Both the position numbers and the translations under genes were made by a program. 64,000 nucleotides of DNA from Tretioscincus oriximinensis (Eukaryota; Chordata; Lepidosauria; Squamata; Gymnophthalmidae). The stretch lies in contig JAJVDF010000342.1 in the NCBI GenBank assembly GCA_022410635.1, positions 154,174 to 218,173 on the forward strand, in the 5' to 3' direction. Below the pieces are notes generated by a model. That model made no database searches. It worked only from the letters and a program-made list of their open reading frames with translations, and was not told the origin of the DNA. Of the stretch, positions 44,386 through 56,960 are shown one piece after another; positions within the stretch are counted from its first letter, which is position 1; each line of letters opens with the position of its first letter.

Positions 44386-47254
44386 ACCTTTTAAAGGGAC
44401 ATAACCCCCCCCCCCCTCACTTCCAGTCATTCTTATGGAATTTTCCATTAAAATGATGCTTCAGTGAAAGATGATTTAAGACTGGAAGAAAACAGTTTAT
44501 TATTGATTTATTCTTCTGTAAAAACAAATACTATACAATAGGAGAATAGACTAAAATGATGCAGTATTTAACTTAAATTAGCTCTCAATTCTTATATTCT
44601 AAATTAAAATGCATCTATATCCTGTATTTTTTGAATTTTATACTTTGTATTGATGGCTTTATATGTTTTATAATTAATTTATAATATATTAATTATTACA
44701 CATTTTTATACACTCCACTTCTGTCAAACGGTGAAAAGAATAGTTTACAAATGACATATTTGAAAGAATGAATTAAACAAGAAATTTATTTTCTTGTATA
44801 AAAATAGGTTTCAGGTCATACTGGAGGTCACTATTTCTATATAGATTGATTACCCAAAAATAATTCAAGATAATTAAATGATGGTTAGTTTTGAACATTC
44901 AAATTTAGAATTACTCTTTTGATAACAAAATCCGTATCAACTTTTCTTTTTCTTCACCTATTATCTCCTCCTTTTATATTTCATTATGTTAGAATGATAC
45001 CATCTCCAAGAATAGAATCAAACTTTTTCTGTTCCGTTCGTTAGATTTGAAAAGTTAATCATAACCTACTGTACTTGTCATTCCATCCCTCAACGAGGAG
45101 AGAAAACGTTCTTGTTATTTTGAAAGGCAATTTTCATGTTTACTCATATAACCGTTATATCCTATTCTGATGCATTTTAACTCATGTTTTGCTTTCACAA
45201 CAAGACAAAATAAAATATTTATATTAAAAATTACATACTTTGCCTGTATAGCAAATTTATGTTATATTAAAATATTTCTTGTGTATATGTGCGTGTGCAT
45301 ATATAATACTTAAAGATGAGTCCTTGATCTAGGCTGCATCCACACAAGGGCAAGAATCCATTGGCAAGTCCAATTTGTGTTGCGTTTGGCTCACAGGATT
45401 TTAGATAAACCAACAGAAGTTTGGGTTTTAGAATAGGGTTGCCACATATTTTCCAGGAACATGCTTTGGCTATTTAACAGCTTCCATATTCTTGCTGAAA
45501 TGAGCTCCCTAGGAAAAAGAGGGAATGAAATTCCCTTCTCCACAGTAGCTGTTTGAAGCACCATGAGTCAGCACCACATAACAACAATGAAATATGGCGT
45601 AAGTGCAGCCATGTTTGGGGTGTGATTGCACATAGAATCAGGAGGAAATCCTCACTTCCACTTGTGCCACCATGCACCAAGCTATTTTTGAATTGACTCA
45701 CCAAATTATCAGTTTTACTGGAAAAAAGCTGTTTTTTTGGATTTCATTTTGGACTTTCATTCCAAAATGAAAACTAGGAAAAAGCCTATTACCTTAATGT
45801 TAGATCAGCTGCTTCTGTCCTCATGGGTTTGGCTTCTTTGGGCCCCTACAGACACCAAAGTTTGCCTTTACCCAGAGCTTATTGACTCCAGTTGGACTTC
45901 AGTTAGACACAAGTAAACGTCCTCCTTTTAGCATTGTCACCCACAAAAGACCTGCCACATGCTTGGGCAGGTGGGCGTTGCCAGTGGACGCAGTCTGGCG
46001 GTCTGCACTGCTGGTGAAGCAGTTTGGCACTTTTGGGTCTTTAGAGGCTCAGAGAGTGTGGCGACGGCCTTATGCTTGCTGGGGAGGCATGGCTTTGGCA
46101 CCTGTATTTAAGGTGACCACACATCCTCCCCAGTGCTGTTGTTGGCAAGACATGTCACCCACAACTGCCAAACACATGCTCAACCTCTTCAATCAAAACG
46201 TAAGTCAAGATCTCTGCTGAAGGGAAAGATCTCATTAATTCTTGTGTGACCAGGGCATCCAGCCAAGAAACATGGAGTATTGGGAAACTCGAAAGCAAAA
46301 GTCCAAAATGTATATTTTGGAAAATCAGAATGTAATGCACACTTACAGCAGAGAAATGGGAAGGCCCTCTACAAAATCAAACTGCTATTGAATGTTATCT
46401 TCAAATTTTTACTCCTTTCTGGATGCAACCTTTTTGCTGAATCAGAATTTCCATTGTTTCATAAGACAAAAGCCTGATCCCCACGTTTTATTTCCTGCAC
46501 TTTGGAGGCAATTTTACCTTTCGTCTGACCCACGAATCCATAAGTGTCCACCTTCCATGTGCTTTAAAAATTTTTAGAGTGCAGTAAACAGCCTCTTCAT
46601 AAAATGTAATCATGTCAAGAATCACAGACTGAAAGCATCTGTAGCCTTTCTTGGCTGCCCAGCAATCTCTCTAGACAATTCGCTGGGACTAGGCAGCAAC
46701 CCAAATCTGGCATGGGGAGCAGACTCCCTTTTTCTGCGCCATATACTAATTCCTCCTTGTGAGCTGTACACAAACATCACACCAGAGGGAAAAATACAAA
46801 TACAGAGAATCCAAGTTAGAGATAGGAAAGAAGCCAGAAGTGTCCGAAACAGTCCAAAGTCATACACATGCCAAGTAAAGCTGATAAGCCCACACAAAAC
46901 ACACAAGTTGTCTCCAACAAATGCTGGCAGGCTTAGGATGGCTTAAATAACATCTTCAGACTGCTGTTTCTACAAAAGACACTAGGATCTTCTAAACTCC
47001 GCCTGTTGCTTCCTGCCTGCTAGAAACTATTTAATCCTATCCAGCCTGGAACTTTCCCATTGCTCTTCTTCCTGTTCAATCTCTGGGGAAATGTCTGGCT
47101 GCTGAGGCAGGTGTCTTTGCTGGGAGGTTTCATCAAGCTGTGACTTGGAATAGCCATGTCACTTCTCCACAAGACACTACCGAGAATAAGGCTCCACGTA
47201 CAGGTTCTCCATTTTAAAGTGCTAAAGAAAAATCTCTCCCAAGGACTGGAGGGC
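44386..47254. other. Unassigned sequence, MITE-like left end at 45334
   Basis: No gene recognised. 45334 reads AGGCTGCATCCACACAAG, the left terminus of the CCACAC-ended MITEs, but I could not find its partner. A 12-bp perfect hairpin lies at 45742-45772. The 112-codon plus frame at 45882-46220 and the 94-codon minus frame at 46622-46906 show no domain. A C run lies at 44406-44417. Confidence 0.4.
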
Positions 47255-47505
47255 TGGGTTTATGCAAATTGTATAGATTTCTAAAGATTTCATTGGCTTT
47301 TGTCTACGCAGACAAGCAGACACGGTTGCACGAAATTCTGGCTATTGTAGTTAGGGAAGCCCAGCAGTGTCTTCTGGGGCTTCTCTTTCAAATGAGGCAG
47401 CAGCTGAATGGCAAGAAAAATTGGGACAGACGGCCAACGCATTTGTTTTTTTAAGCATTTGTAATGCAGAGGAAACGGACAAGTGGGGATGCAGCCAAAT
47501 AAGCT
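47255..47505. mobile_element. Probable MITE family A, copy 4 (reversed)
   Basis: Reversed core: GGCTATTGTAGTTAGGGAAG then CCCAGCAGTGTCTTCTGGGG, matching the CACTGCTG..CCTAACTACAAT block of the other copies. GTGGGGATGCAGCC at about 47485-47498 looks like a terminus. The left end is not resolved. Confidence 0.5.
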
Positions 47506-47956
47506 CTTGGGAAGAAATGAAGCCAGTAACATTTGTAACTATATGCATGCAATATCAGTTTATCCTTAATCCTCACAATACTCTTTTATGATTACATAAA
47601 ATCTACACAGGATATCAATACCTTTTAAAACAGAGAGGGAGAGAAACATGATCCTATTTCTATCATTCTTTTAGATTGTCAGGAAGAAGAACAAAAGCAT
47701 TTCTACAATATTAGAAAGGAATTCTGAGAATAAGGTCCCAAATCTCATTACTCGTTAGCTGTAAAATATTCTAATGATTATACCTCCTCTATGCATGAGA
47801 AATGTTATTCATTTTTCTCTTAGAACTTCAGAAACCAGCAATCATTATTTGCACTCTCTTTGCTATAAGTGATGTTGTCATATTTTCATGAGGTAGCCTA
47901 AACTGCCTATTAATAATGGTAGTTATTCACCATTTATTTAACTGATCTTAATTCAA
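47506..47956. other. Unassigned sequence
   Basis: No gene or repeat recognised. Confidence 0.4.
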
Positions 47957-48432
47957 GCACTGTCCATACTGAGCCTTATTCTGGGATATATCTTGAAAGA
48001 TGAATGTGTCATCTACATGGTAGTGCTGATTATAGTAGGCAGAACCTTAATGAGATATCTCAGAGATATAGTCAGGGCTTTTTTTTGTGCTGGAACGTGC
48101 CGGAACGCAGTACCGGCACCTTTTATTTAGGCGGGCGGGGAGGCGGGGCGGGAGGCGGCGTTAGCGGCAGGGGCAGCGTTAGCGGGGGCGGGGGCAGCCG
48201 GTGCTGCCACCGTCCCCCGCCACCGCCACCACCGCCCCCCGCCACCACCACTGCTGCCGGCTAACGCCCCCCGCCCCCCAGTACTAACCGGGGAGGCAGG
48301 TTAGTACCGCCCCCTGCCCCCCCACGGTACTAACACCGCCCCCCCCCCTCATTGGCGTTAGTACCGTCACCTTTTTTTCTGGAAAAAAAAGCACTGGATA
48401 TAGTCTAGAATACAACTTAGTATAGACAGGGC
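47957..48432. mobile_element. MITE, GTCC..ACTGAGCCTTATTCTGGG family, split by a hAT MITE
   Basis: Left GCACTGTCCATACTGAGCCT then TATTCTGGGATATATCTT. Right reversed GCCCTGTCTATACTAAG. The internal GAGATATCTCAGAGATATAGT is interrupted at 48073 by another element and resumes at 48397. Confidence 0.78.
48073..48396. mobile_element. hAT-like MITE, GC-rich, with 8-bp target duplication
   Basis: Starts CAGGGCTTTTTTTTGTGCTG and ends CTGGAAAAAAAAGCACTG, with sub-terminal ACGCAGTACCGGCACCTTTT and its inverse TTAGTACCGTCACC. GATATAGT flanks both sides exactly (48065-48072 and 48397-48404). The core is GC-rich, with GGCGG/CCGCC stretches. It is related at both ends to 56771-57056. No coding capacity. 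Confidence 0.93.
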
Positions 48433-48464
48433 TTCAGACTGTAAAAAACAAAAGTCCTTTTGAC

Positions 48465-48858
48465 TAAGGCTGTATCCACACAGTAGAAACCTACTTGTGT
48501 GGGAGTGACCTGGAGGCAGCCCTCTTGCACTGGATCATGCTTTGCCAGTGCTGATTGCTTCTGTAGCAGATCCCTCTAAGAAACCATTCCATCCATATGT
48601 GCAACTTGCAGCAAATAGGGGCAAGAACTGTGTGTGAAGTCATGTGAAACCAGAGGCCAGCTGCCAATTGAGGAACTCACATACAGTGGCTTCTGGGACC
48701 CATGTGAGTGCCAGGAGTACATCCATGGATGTCATGGCAGTGCTCCGGTCCTCATGAGGAGGTCTCCAGCAATAGCCTGCAGCACCAGAGATGAGTGTGA
48801 GTGGTCGGACTATAGTCTTAAAATGTGCAGAATAGCTGTGTATGTGGAGGCATCCTTA
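48465..48858. mobile_element. MITE with TAAGGCTGTATCCACA ends (family B, copy 1)
   Basis: 394 bp. The left end is TAAGGCTGTATCCACACAG and the right end reversed is TAAGGATGCCTCCACATAC. The internal CTTCTGGGACCCATGTGAGT then GCCAGGAGTAC is shared with 63331-63759. Confidence 0.75.
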
Positions 48859-50370
48859 GATCCAAAATAAATTATCTCTCATTAAAAGTGGATTAGAATG
48901 CATGCTTTCTGTTTAGGCCTGTTCTGCACTGACCTTTTTTGGTAATCTGTTTTGCAACTGGAGATACACTCAGTCTCTGCCCAGTAGGCACCACTATATA
49001 TTTTACATACAAGGTAATTTGGGATAAATCTATTACTAATCCCACCCAATCCCCTTTTACAAGAACTTTCATCTTGCCTTATAATAGCTCAGGTTTGGAT
49101 CTCTAAACGGACTACAAACTATCATGCGAGTACCTTGTGTTGGTAGAAGTTTCTTATTTTCAGTAACTTACCCTTGTGCTTTTGGACTATAATTGTATGG
49201 TAAACCACAGATGAAAAGCCAGACTTGGATAATATGTAAGTACTAAAAACCAACTTTACTATACAGAGTTATTAGATGGATAAGTTATAATTCAGGCTCT
49301 TGCGCTTCATTATGTTCTTGGTAGAATAGACATGAAAGTATGTATCACTTTAAATGGGAGCCATCCCCCACTGCTGTCAAGCAGGAGAGATATTGTAACA
49401 ACTGTGTTTACATAGATGAAGTTTCTCTGTCTTCTGACAGCTCACTTCTTCTCAGATCTAAGCCCTTCACTTATTCAGTTATCTTCCTGGCCAGGTAAGT
49501 ATAACCACTCTCCCTGCTAGAAGAATTCCAACCTGTATGGCTGCAACCTTGTACTGACTTACAGTTCTTCAACCAACTATAGTTAGATTTTAGCTAAATG
49601 CTTTAACTAAAGCCCACTGCTTACAGTTCACCACAAATTGCAGCAACTGAATCAAGTTCTCCCTAACTTCAGCCCCTTTTAGAAACTCCTACCGTTCCTT
49701 TTATACTCCTTTCTTCAACTTCTAGCTGGTTTTGGATTGGCTTCTTAAACAACTCAACTCAACCCTCCCAATAGGGAAGCAATGCCGACTCATGACCAGT
49801 CTTCACACTCTTATTTCAAGTTATATCTCAGAATAGGGTGCTTATGTCTACATGTTAGTGATCACACCAGTCACTCCTTTGCACTCCTCTTGCCATGCCA
49901 TTTCTTCCTTGCTCTTCTGGCCTAGCAGAGTAAGGAGGAATAGGACAATATGTTAGTTCCTTTGTACCTTCTTGCTTCAGCATAGGTTAGGTAAGAGGTC
50001 AGATTTTCTGCAAGCATGCCAGAGTTGGAAAAGTATTTAAGGCCACAACAGGACATGTACTCTTAATCCGTCTTCACAACTGAAGAACTAAATCAGGAAA
50101 AAATGCTTTTTTTGTCACTTCATTTCTCTAGGACTGAAGCTGGATTAAGAGTATATTTGTATCGTTGGCCTAAACTGGAAGAGGAAGTGGGATTTTATTT
50201 CTTCCACAGATAGTTATCTGAATCTTATTTATTTAAAGAATAAAAAAATTAAACAACAAAAGTGGAAGCAATTTACCTAACAATTTGGAACAATTTCACA
50301 GATTTGTCCCTCCCTATTGTTCTATGATATTTCAAAAATATCAGAGGTTGTATTTATCTTCCTATATGGA
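48859..50370. other. Unassigned sequence
   Basis: No gene. Short MITE-like motifs occur, such as GCCTGTTCTGCACTGACC at 48916 and AGTCTTCACACT near 49797, without partners. Confidence 0.4.
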
Positions 50371-50831
50371 GAGGGTTGCCATATATTGGCAGCCCAAAAC
50401 TGGGATGGGGTGGGGGTGCATGCACACGTGTGCACATACCCACACACTCGTGCACACACGCATGCACACACACGCGCACGCACACACATGCACGCACACA
50501 AGCACGCACATGGATGCTTGGGGTGAAACAGGCAGGACAGAGCCGCACAAAAGCTCTGTTCTCATGTAAAAAACCCAAGCGTTTTTCCTCTGCTGGAGGC
50601 GAGTTGGTGCGTTTTGCCTGACAACAGGCGTGAAACCCCGCCACCAGCAGAGGATCAACTACAAAATGCTCTGAGGTTCCTTTCAGGACCCTGGAAAGCG
50701 TTGCTCGGGCTGCAGCTGTCAGCATCGGGGAATGTAAAAATCTGGGATTTTCTCTTAAAACCCGGAGGGGACTATATTTTAGTCCCCAAAGCCAGGATTG
50801 TCCCACCTTCCTGGGATGTATGGCAACCTTA
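50371..50831. mobile_element. hAT-like non-autonomous transposon with 8-bp target duplication
   Basis: 461 bp. The left end is GAGGGTTGCCATATATTGGC and the right end reversed is TAAGGTTGCCATACATCCC. TATATGGA lies on both sides (50363-50370 and 50832-50839). A (GCACAC)n-like tract sits at about 50415-50510. The 213-codon minus frame and other frames here are by-products of that tract and of GC-rich sequence. Confidence 0.9.
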
Positions 50832-50839
50832 TATATGGA

Positions 50840-51521
50840 GCAAGTAGTTTGGAAGTGGGTTCTTGGAAACTCCAGGAGTAACATAGTGATACATCTAGTA
50901 TAAGAAATCAAAATGCTGCTTCTGGGATCTTTTAGTTGTACACATTTGTTCATAAATATATTTTTTAAATGGCAGCATTGATGGCTATAAATCAAACAGG
51001 CATCTGTGCTAACATCTCTGGATGTCAGATATCACATACAGGCATGCATCAAAATGGTACAGTTACAAAATTATTCAAATTGGACCAGATCAAACTCATT
51101 CTTAAGAATCAGTTTAAATTTAAATTTGAGTTCCAAGTGGAGAATTGTTATATATATAAATGACCTTCTGTATAGGGAAAGGAGGAAGGAATCAGTTAAA
51201 TTAGCATTGTAGCCTTTTTTGCAAAATATGATACACAGAATTGATGGGCTTATTTGGTTTCTCTGCAAATAGAAATCATAAGTGATATCAATTTCTCAAC
51301 TAAAAATAAGTAACTTTAGAAGCTCATTTAGAAAAAATAAAGGAAGGAGCAATTGGCCTTCAACTGACAATGATATTTTGCATCAAATGCAGAATGTTTG
51401 AAAAATTAATTTAAAGTCACAAAAATGAAAAACGTATTTAAATTCTTTCTTTGGTAAAAGGGAAGAAATGCTTTACTAACAATTAAAAACTGATGTATAC
51501 AAAGAAAACAAAAAAGTTTGC
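50840..51521. other. Unassigned sequence
   Basis: No gene or repeat recognised; AT-rich. Confidence 0.45.
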
Positions 51522-52154
51522 TTTAAAAAACACACGACCAGCTAAAACCCAAAATAAATTTGTATTCCGGAATATGGCAAATGCCTATCCCATCACATCA
51601 CAAAGCTATATTCCAGAATATACAATGGCTTGTCCTGTTCACACGTATACGTGAATTCTCGTGACATATAGCCGGCTCTGCCACGTTGCTTCGGCTTTGC
51701 CCTCCTTCAAACCAGCCCAACAGAGCCAGTCACCGGGCTGACTGGAAGGAGGGCACAGCCAAAACAACGCAGCAAAACTGGCTGTGTGTCAAGAGAAGCC
51801 TTTTCCTGTCCAGCCAGCCCTCCACCTTCTTTTTCAGGGTTCCTACCTGGAGATCGGGTCTAAGAAAGGAAGGGGAGCATGGACAGACGGGTCAATCTTC
51901 CCACCTCCTCCTCAGCAGCCCCCCAAAGCAGGAAACCTCCAAAAGCACTCGGAGGGCTAGCCCCATCAATACGGAGACTAGGCTGGACAGGAAAAAGCAA
52001 ACAGCTTAATAATGTTGGAATATCCGAGCAACAGTTTATTGCGGAGTAAATGGCCTTTATAGCAGAAGTTTTACTGATGCACGCTTAACACGTATGACGT
52101 GACCGTCAAAATGTCGCTATAACTGAGGCATAAAATAATCGTGTGAACGCATCC
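51522..52154. mobile_element. Non-autonomous DNA transposon, GCGTTCACAC family, second copy
   Basis: The left part has lost the first bases (ACACACGACCAGCTAAAACC). The right end is intact, TCGTGTGAACGCATCC. It is nearly identical to 32780-33001 over 51785-52005, including GTCAATCTTCCCACCTCCTC. After that point it continues ATCCGAGCAACAGTTTATTG, resembling the right half of 60171-60526. Confidence 0.8.
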
Positions 52155-52419
52155 TAATTGTACTAATCCCCCCACCACCACCACCACCCAAAAATGGTAA
52201 CTATCTTGATATAACAGCCTGGATACAGTAGATGATACATAAAGAAATGATGTGGGATAGTCAGAAATTTGAAAGCGTTATGGAAGAAAGGGATTAATTT
52301 ACCTCAGTTTTCAAAATTAAAAAAATATATCTGGTGCTTTGAGATACAGTGCATTGAGACTGTGAACACAGGCCAAAAACGTACTTGATTCTTGATGCAA
52401 TATTTCTCCCAGCCATGTG

Positions 52420-52690
52420 TCTTAATGGGGAAAAAATACTTTCCTTTGTCTGTTCTCACTTTTCTGCCCATCAGTTTCAAGGAGTGCCCTCTGATCCTAG
52501 TGTTGTGTGATAGAGAAAACATTTTTTCTCTATTCACCCTATCCATCCCATGCATGATTTTGTACTCTTCAATCAGATCACCTCTCAAACGTTGCCTTTC
52601 AAAGCTGAAGAGACCCAGACATTTCAGCCTGATTTCATAAGGGATATCCATCAGATATTTGGACCCCAAGTTGCTTAGGTCTTTAAATGT
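52420..52690 (-). repeat. CR1 LINE internal fragment (ORF2 C-terminus)
   Basis: The minus strand decodes to YEIRLKCLGLFSFERQRLRG and DLIEEYKIMHGMDRVNREKM, the CR1 ORF2 C-terminal region, followed by the start of the 3' UTR. Both the 5' part and the 3' end are missing. Related to 22320-23188. Confidence 0.87.
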
Positions 52691-53997
52691 CACTGAATCT
52701 TTGTACTGATATATTCTAACAGTTTCTGCAGATCTTTATGAACTGAAGTGACACAGATGTAACAGCTGTCTAAGTTAGCAGTCTAAATGTACCATTTAAA
52801 ACAAGACCACCTTCAAAATAAGACCACTCAGAGAACCTTGTATCACTTTCTGTTTCAATATGGTTTTCATGATCATGGACTCTGCAACAAGTTCCTTGAT
52901 TCCTTAAACTTCAAATTGTATTATTTTAGGATACTAATTTACTCTACATAGGACCTTTCATTACTCAAAGGCAGTTATCTGGATTGGTAGGTCTGGACCA
53001 CTTATGCATATTGCCTAGAATACAGCAGACAATAGTTTGGATGCTGTTTCAGATCCAAATTTCAGGGCTGTCTTTCAAGGCTATGAAGAACTAGGAATGA
53101 ATATTTCTTGCCTTGGAATTCCTAGGTGACTCATTTCAGTGGTGCTGTCTGTGCACTTCTGTGTTATAGATTTGGACCCCTGGTTCTCCAATAAAATAGT
53201 TTAACCCGGTCTAATGATGATCATGATGAAACACACACACACACACGGTTTGTTGTATATGTTGTTCTATGTGGACAGAGTGTTCCATTAGTGGACAGGA
53301 TCTCCCTTGGAGTGGTTTATGATGCAGAAAAAAAAATCACATAATCCACATCATAGACAGGGCTAAAGGTAAATTCAGAAAGGCTCATAGATTCACATAT
53401 ATAGACATAAGGATAGAGTTTATGTAAATACTCCTTCAGTATTTTAAATTAGTAAACTCACTCTAAATTTCATTGAATAACGTCTTTCTCTTTGGTCTGT
53501 TCTAAATGTGACTACCCTGAAAAAAGTATTTTTATCTGTTCTTAGTACCTATTTTTAAAAACGCAATCATCACTTAATGAATTTGTATCTATATTTTCTG
53601 TTCTCTTTAGTCACCACATCCTGCCTCATTTAAAATGAAAATGATAATTCTTGTGAGGATTAAACATTTATTTATCCCATTGTCTTTTATTCTGTAGAAG
53701 CCTATCAGGCTTTTTCACATGCCAGACGGAGTAGCAGTTCATTTCCTTTTTATTTTCTTTAATTACATCCTCCATTTTGGCTTGTTGCCTAATCTCAGCT
53801 CTTTCTGCTTTCTCTCCCCCTTATACTTCCTTTATGACTAGCTTTGATTGCTTCATAGCCACCTGTGCCTCAACTTCACTGTCTCTCAATCTTCTTTCAA
53901 GGTTCACTTTGAAATTCCTTGCCATATGCCAATCTTATAAAGGTATTTTTATGTATTTTTTTATTTGTAGATGAGCATCAGTACTCATATTTACTAT
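52691..53997. other. Unassigned sequence
   Basis: No gene or dispersed repeat recognised. A (CA)n tract lies at about 53230-53246. Confidence 0.45.
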
Positions 53998-54430
53998 GAT
54001 CCCATCCACACAGCAGTCAAAAGTAGTACTAACAGGTGACTTTATTCATTTGGTAATCTCTGCTGCACTAGATTATTGGTGGTCCAAGCTGATTGCACAG
54101 AAAAAGCCTGTTTCTCAGCTACTCTGGAGATCTGCAAAATAGTAATCCAGCAGTGGACCTGGCATCAAGGCTTTCTTGTTGCTGGAGTGAGATCTTACCT
54201 GAACTCACGTGAGACCTTGCTTCCAGCAGACAATCAGGGAGCTGGGGTGGAAGCCACCTCATTGTGTCACCAGCATCTTTGGATGTTGCCATGATGTGAG
54301 TGCACTCCACGCAAAGAGGTCCTGAGCACCAACATGCAAGACGATAGTGTGCTATTGCTTAAAATGCTCCACATAGGCACATTGGATAGACATGACCATA
54401 GTCAGACTTGGGCCTTATGGTATAACTGCT
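53998..54430. mobile_element. Possible MITE (family C) without clear right end
   Basis: CCCATCCACACAGCAGTC near 54001, then internal GATTGCACAGAAAAAGCCTG and AATCCAGCAGTGGACCTGGC, resemble the copy at 62747-63149 (GTGCAGAAAAGGCCCGTCCC, GATCCAGCAATGGAGC). A fragment of the same type lies at about 55670-55760. Confidence 0.45.
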
Positions 54431-55079
54431 GGTGAACCAGTGAACAATGCTACCACAGTGGTGCTATCATGGCTCTAAAAATACCCTGTCTGCATGGATT
54501 AGCATTTGCACAGATTATAAATTGGGTTACATACATTTCAAACAAAAAAAAACCCTTAAATTTAGAATCCCCTTGTACAATACTATTGCTTGGTTGCCAT
54601 AGGCAGCTTGCACATGCAATGCACATCACTGCAACAGAGGAAACCCCAGCAATCAGTATCAATCAATGACATCACCATTTTCTGCCATTCATATAAGGAA
54701 TAGTGGAAGCATTTACACATAAAATACTGAGATTTACCATTTCTGGTCTAGGAGTTCAAATGATTAATCTTATTGTAATTTTCCTGGTGGAATGTCCTGA
54801 CATTTGATATTTTTATTATTGGGTTAGTAGATCTTGAATCTAGGGTTCGAGGGTTGAGTGAACCTGGAAGTTCAAATTTAAAGCCTGAAAGCCCTGAACC
54901 TAATGGCCCCATGACATCACAACATTAAAACTGCTATGAATGCCTCATTCTCACCACGTCAGGAATAACTCCTGTGCTCCTGTGATCCTTTTGGAAAGTG
55001 CCCCTCACTGAAAGTACAGAAAAGCTCAGAGTCTATGTTAATGACATTTCAATTTAAATCTATCATTTTATTGCAGGTA
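54431..55079. other. Unassigned sequence
   Basis: No gene or repeat recognised. Confidence 0.4.
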
Positions 55080-55437
55080 CAACGGCAATGTGCTGATTAA
55101 GTCTCCTTGTTTATCCAATAATCCTCTATTTGAACTGGAAGTGATAAAAACAACAAGTGTGCAGTCTATATCCTTTGATAGAATGCCAAATTCTGTAGAA
55201 AGTGCCACTGGATATTTATCTCTTGCTGATTTCTTCATATTTAAAGTGTATAAGTCTTTCATTGGAATTTTCTATTTTAATGTATGTTTTCTCCAGGAAA
55301 ATGTGGAACTACCATTGAAAAGGCCCTATGACTTATCATCAGATACAAGAGAGAACACAGACAAAGAATTCTTCACAGATTTGGGTTTCCTCCCCATGAT
55401 AGAAGTTGTAATCCTTTGCCAACATGTTTTGCAATAG
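55080..55437 (+). other. Open frame of unknown nature, possible exon
   Basis: After TTTATTGCAGGTAC, a plausible splice acceptor, the plus strand stays open for about 119 codons and ends at a TAG near 55435. The first 55 residues (YNGNVLIKSPCLSNNPLFEL, then DRMPNSVESATGYLSLADFF) have ordinary composition. The later part is hydrophobic and less protein-like. No family is recognised and no good donor site was chosen. A chance open frame in AT-rich DNA is at least as likely. Confidence 0.2.
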
Positions 55438-56762
55438 ACTGTAAATAGACACAGTAGTCATGTCATATATTCTAAGCATTTGATTAGCATGGGATGGGAT
55501 TGGTGATAAATTAGTGTCATGGTATCATTAACATACTATATCCCATGCTCTTTCGAGAAGAAGATAGCAATTTTTGTTGTACAAACATTTGCTACTACTG
55601 TTATCTGGCCAACAAAGGATTCAACAAAATGACACTTCTACATCTAGATGATATTAGATCTTAGCTGGATGGGAGTGCTCCACTGGAAGCTCCACCAGAC
55701 TGGATTGTGGGCTGTCCACACTGATGGCATGGAAAAGGCCCATTTCCCTCATTATTTAGGAATGAAGATGAACCGGAGAAAATTTAAAGTAAAGGTGTGA
55801 CCACTGCCTTCTATAAGCTCCATAAAACAATGATTCCTTTAGCTAAATGAGACATAATTGTTTAAAGATATTACAGAAATATAAACTGAAACGGTGACTA
55901 TCAGTCACTTGACTGGATGGATTCCTTCTGCTTCATTTTCTAGCTATTACCATAACTGAGAAATTCACAAGGCCAAGCAACATGACAGCTTTAATAAGCT
56001 ATTTGAGATGTATTTTGGTAGATTTTGATCCTTCTCAAACAATAGTAATCTGAAATATTATACTTGCAGCAGCCTAGTCACATAAGATAAAAGAAAAAGA
56101 AGGGGGGAGGAAAAAAAACTTCAATTGTTTGTTCTGTACAGAAATGGATAAATGTGCTGTAGAAACAAATTACCTAAGCGGAACACATTTATGTCCCTAA
56201 GGCTTACATCCCGTGAATAAAGGACACTGTTTATTCATTCTTTTAGAATAGGAAGCCAATTCATTTCATCTAAATAAACATCATTACGTTCAATTCTACA
56301 TTGACCCACATAATTGTCTAAACAGCCCTTGGATTTATATTCCAATTTAAAGTGGGAAACAGTGCTGCAAGGATTGCTCTATTGGTGGATATTTCAAGGG
56401 AGTACCAGGAAAGTGCAACTGTGCAATTACTGCACTTCAATCTTTTGTTTTGATCATCACCCTCACAACTGTTCCAGAAGGCAAATCATCATTATTCAAA
56501 TGTTAGATCCGGAATGCTAAAGGAAAAGGCAACTTTCTCTAGAAGTAATTGATGATGTAACTGCTGATATGAAATAATCCAACTGTTCTGCTGTGCTCAT
56601 GTGATATATTAAGATGGAAGATATATAAACTTCTAAATGGGCATTATACCGAAATAAACATGTGAAGAGTGAAGTAGAAGGAAATATGGTCTTCTACTCA
56701 TAACAGGAACCAGCCATAGGGACAGTATTGCTAACATCCAATTCCATAGGCCTAAGGACACA
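55438..56762. other. Unassigned sequence
   Basis: Nothing recognised apart from the short family C MITE-like piece at about 55670-55760. Confidence 0.4.
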
Positions 56763-56770
56763 TGTAGAAC

Positions 56771-56898
56771 CAGGGCTTTTTTGTGACGGAACACGCCGGA
56801 ACGCAGTTCCGGCACCTTTTATTTAGGCGGGGGTGTGTGTGCAGGGGGGCGGAGTTAGCAGGGGTGGCGGCGGAGTTAGTGGGGGTGGCCAGCTCCGC

Positions 56899-56960
<62 letters not shown>

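Noticed and set aside
45742..45772. 12-bp perfect hairpin with 7-base loop
   Set aside because: Short enough to occur by chance in AT-rich DNA; no flanking duplication or family.
48004..48264. Gly/Pro-rich 86-codon frame
   Set aside because: It lies across the boundary of a GC-rich MITE.
50354..50995. 213-codon minus-strand frame and several shorter frames
   Set aside because: They cross a hAT-like MITE with a CA-rich tract; the composition follows the repeat, not a protein.
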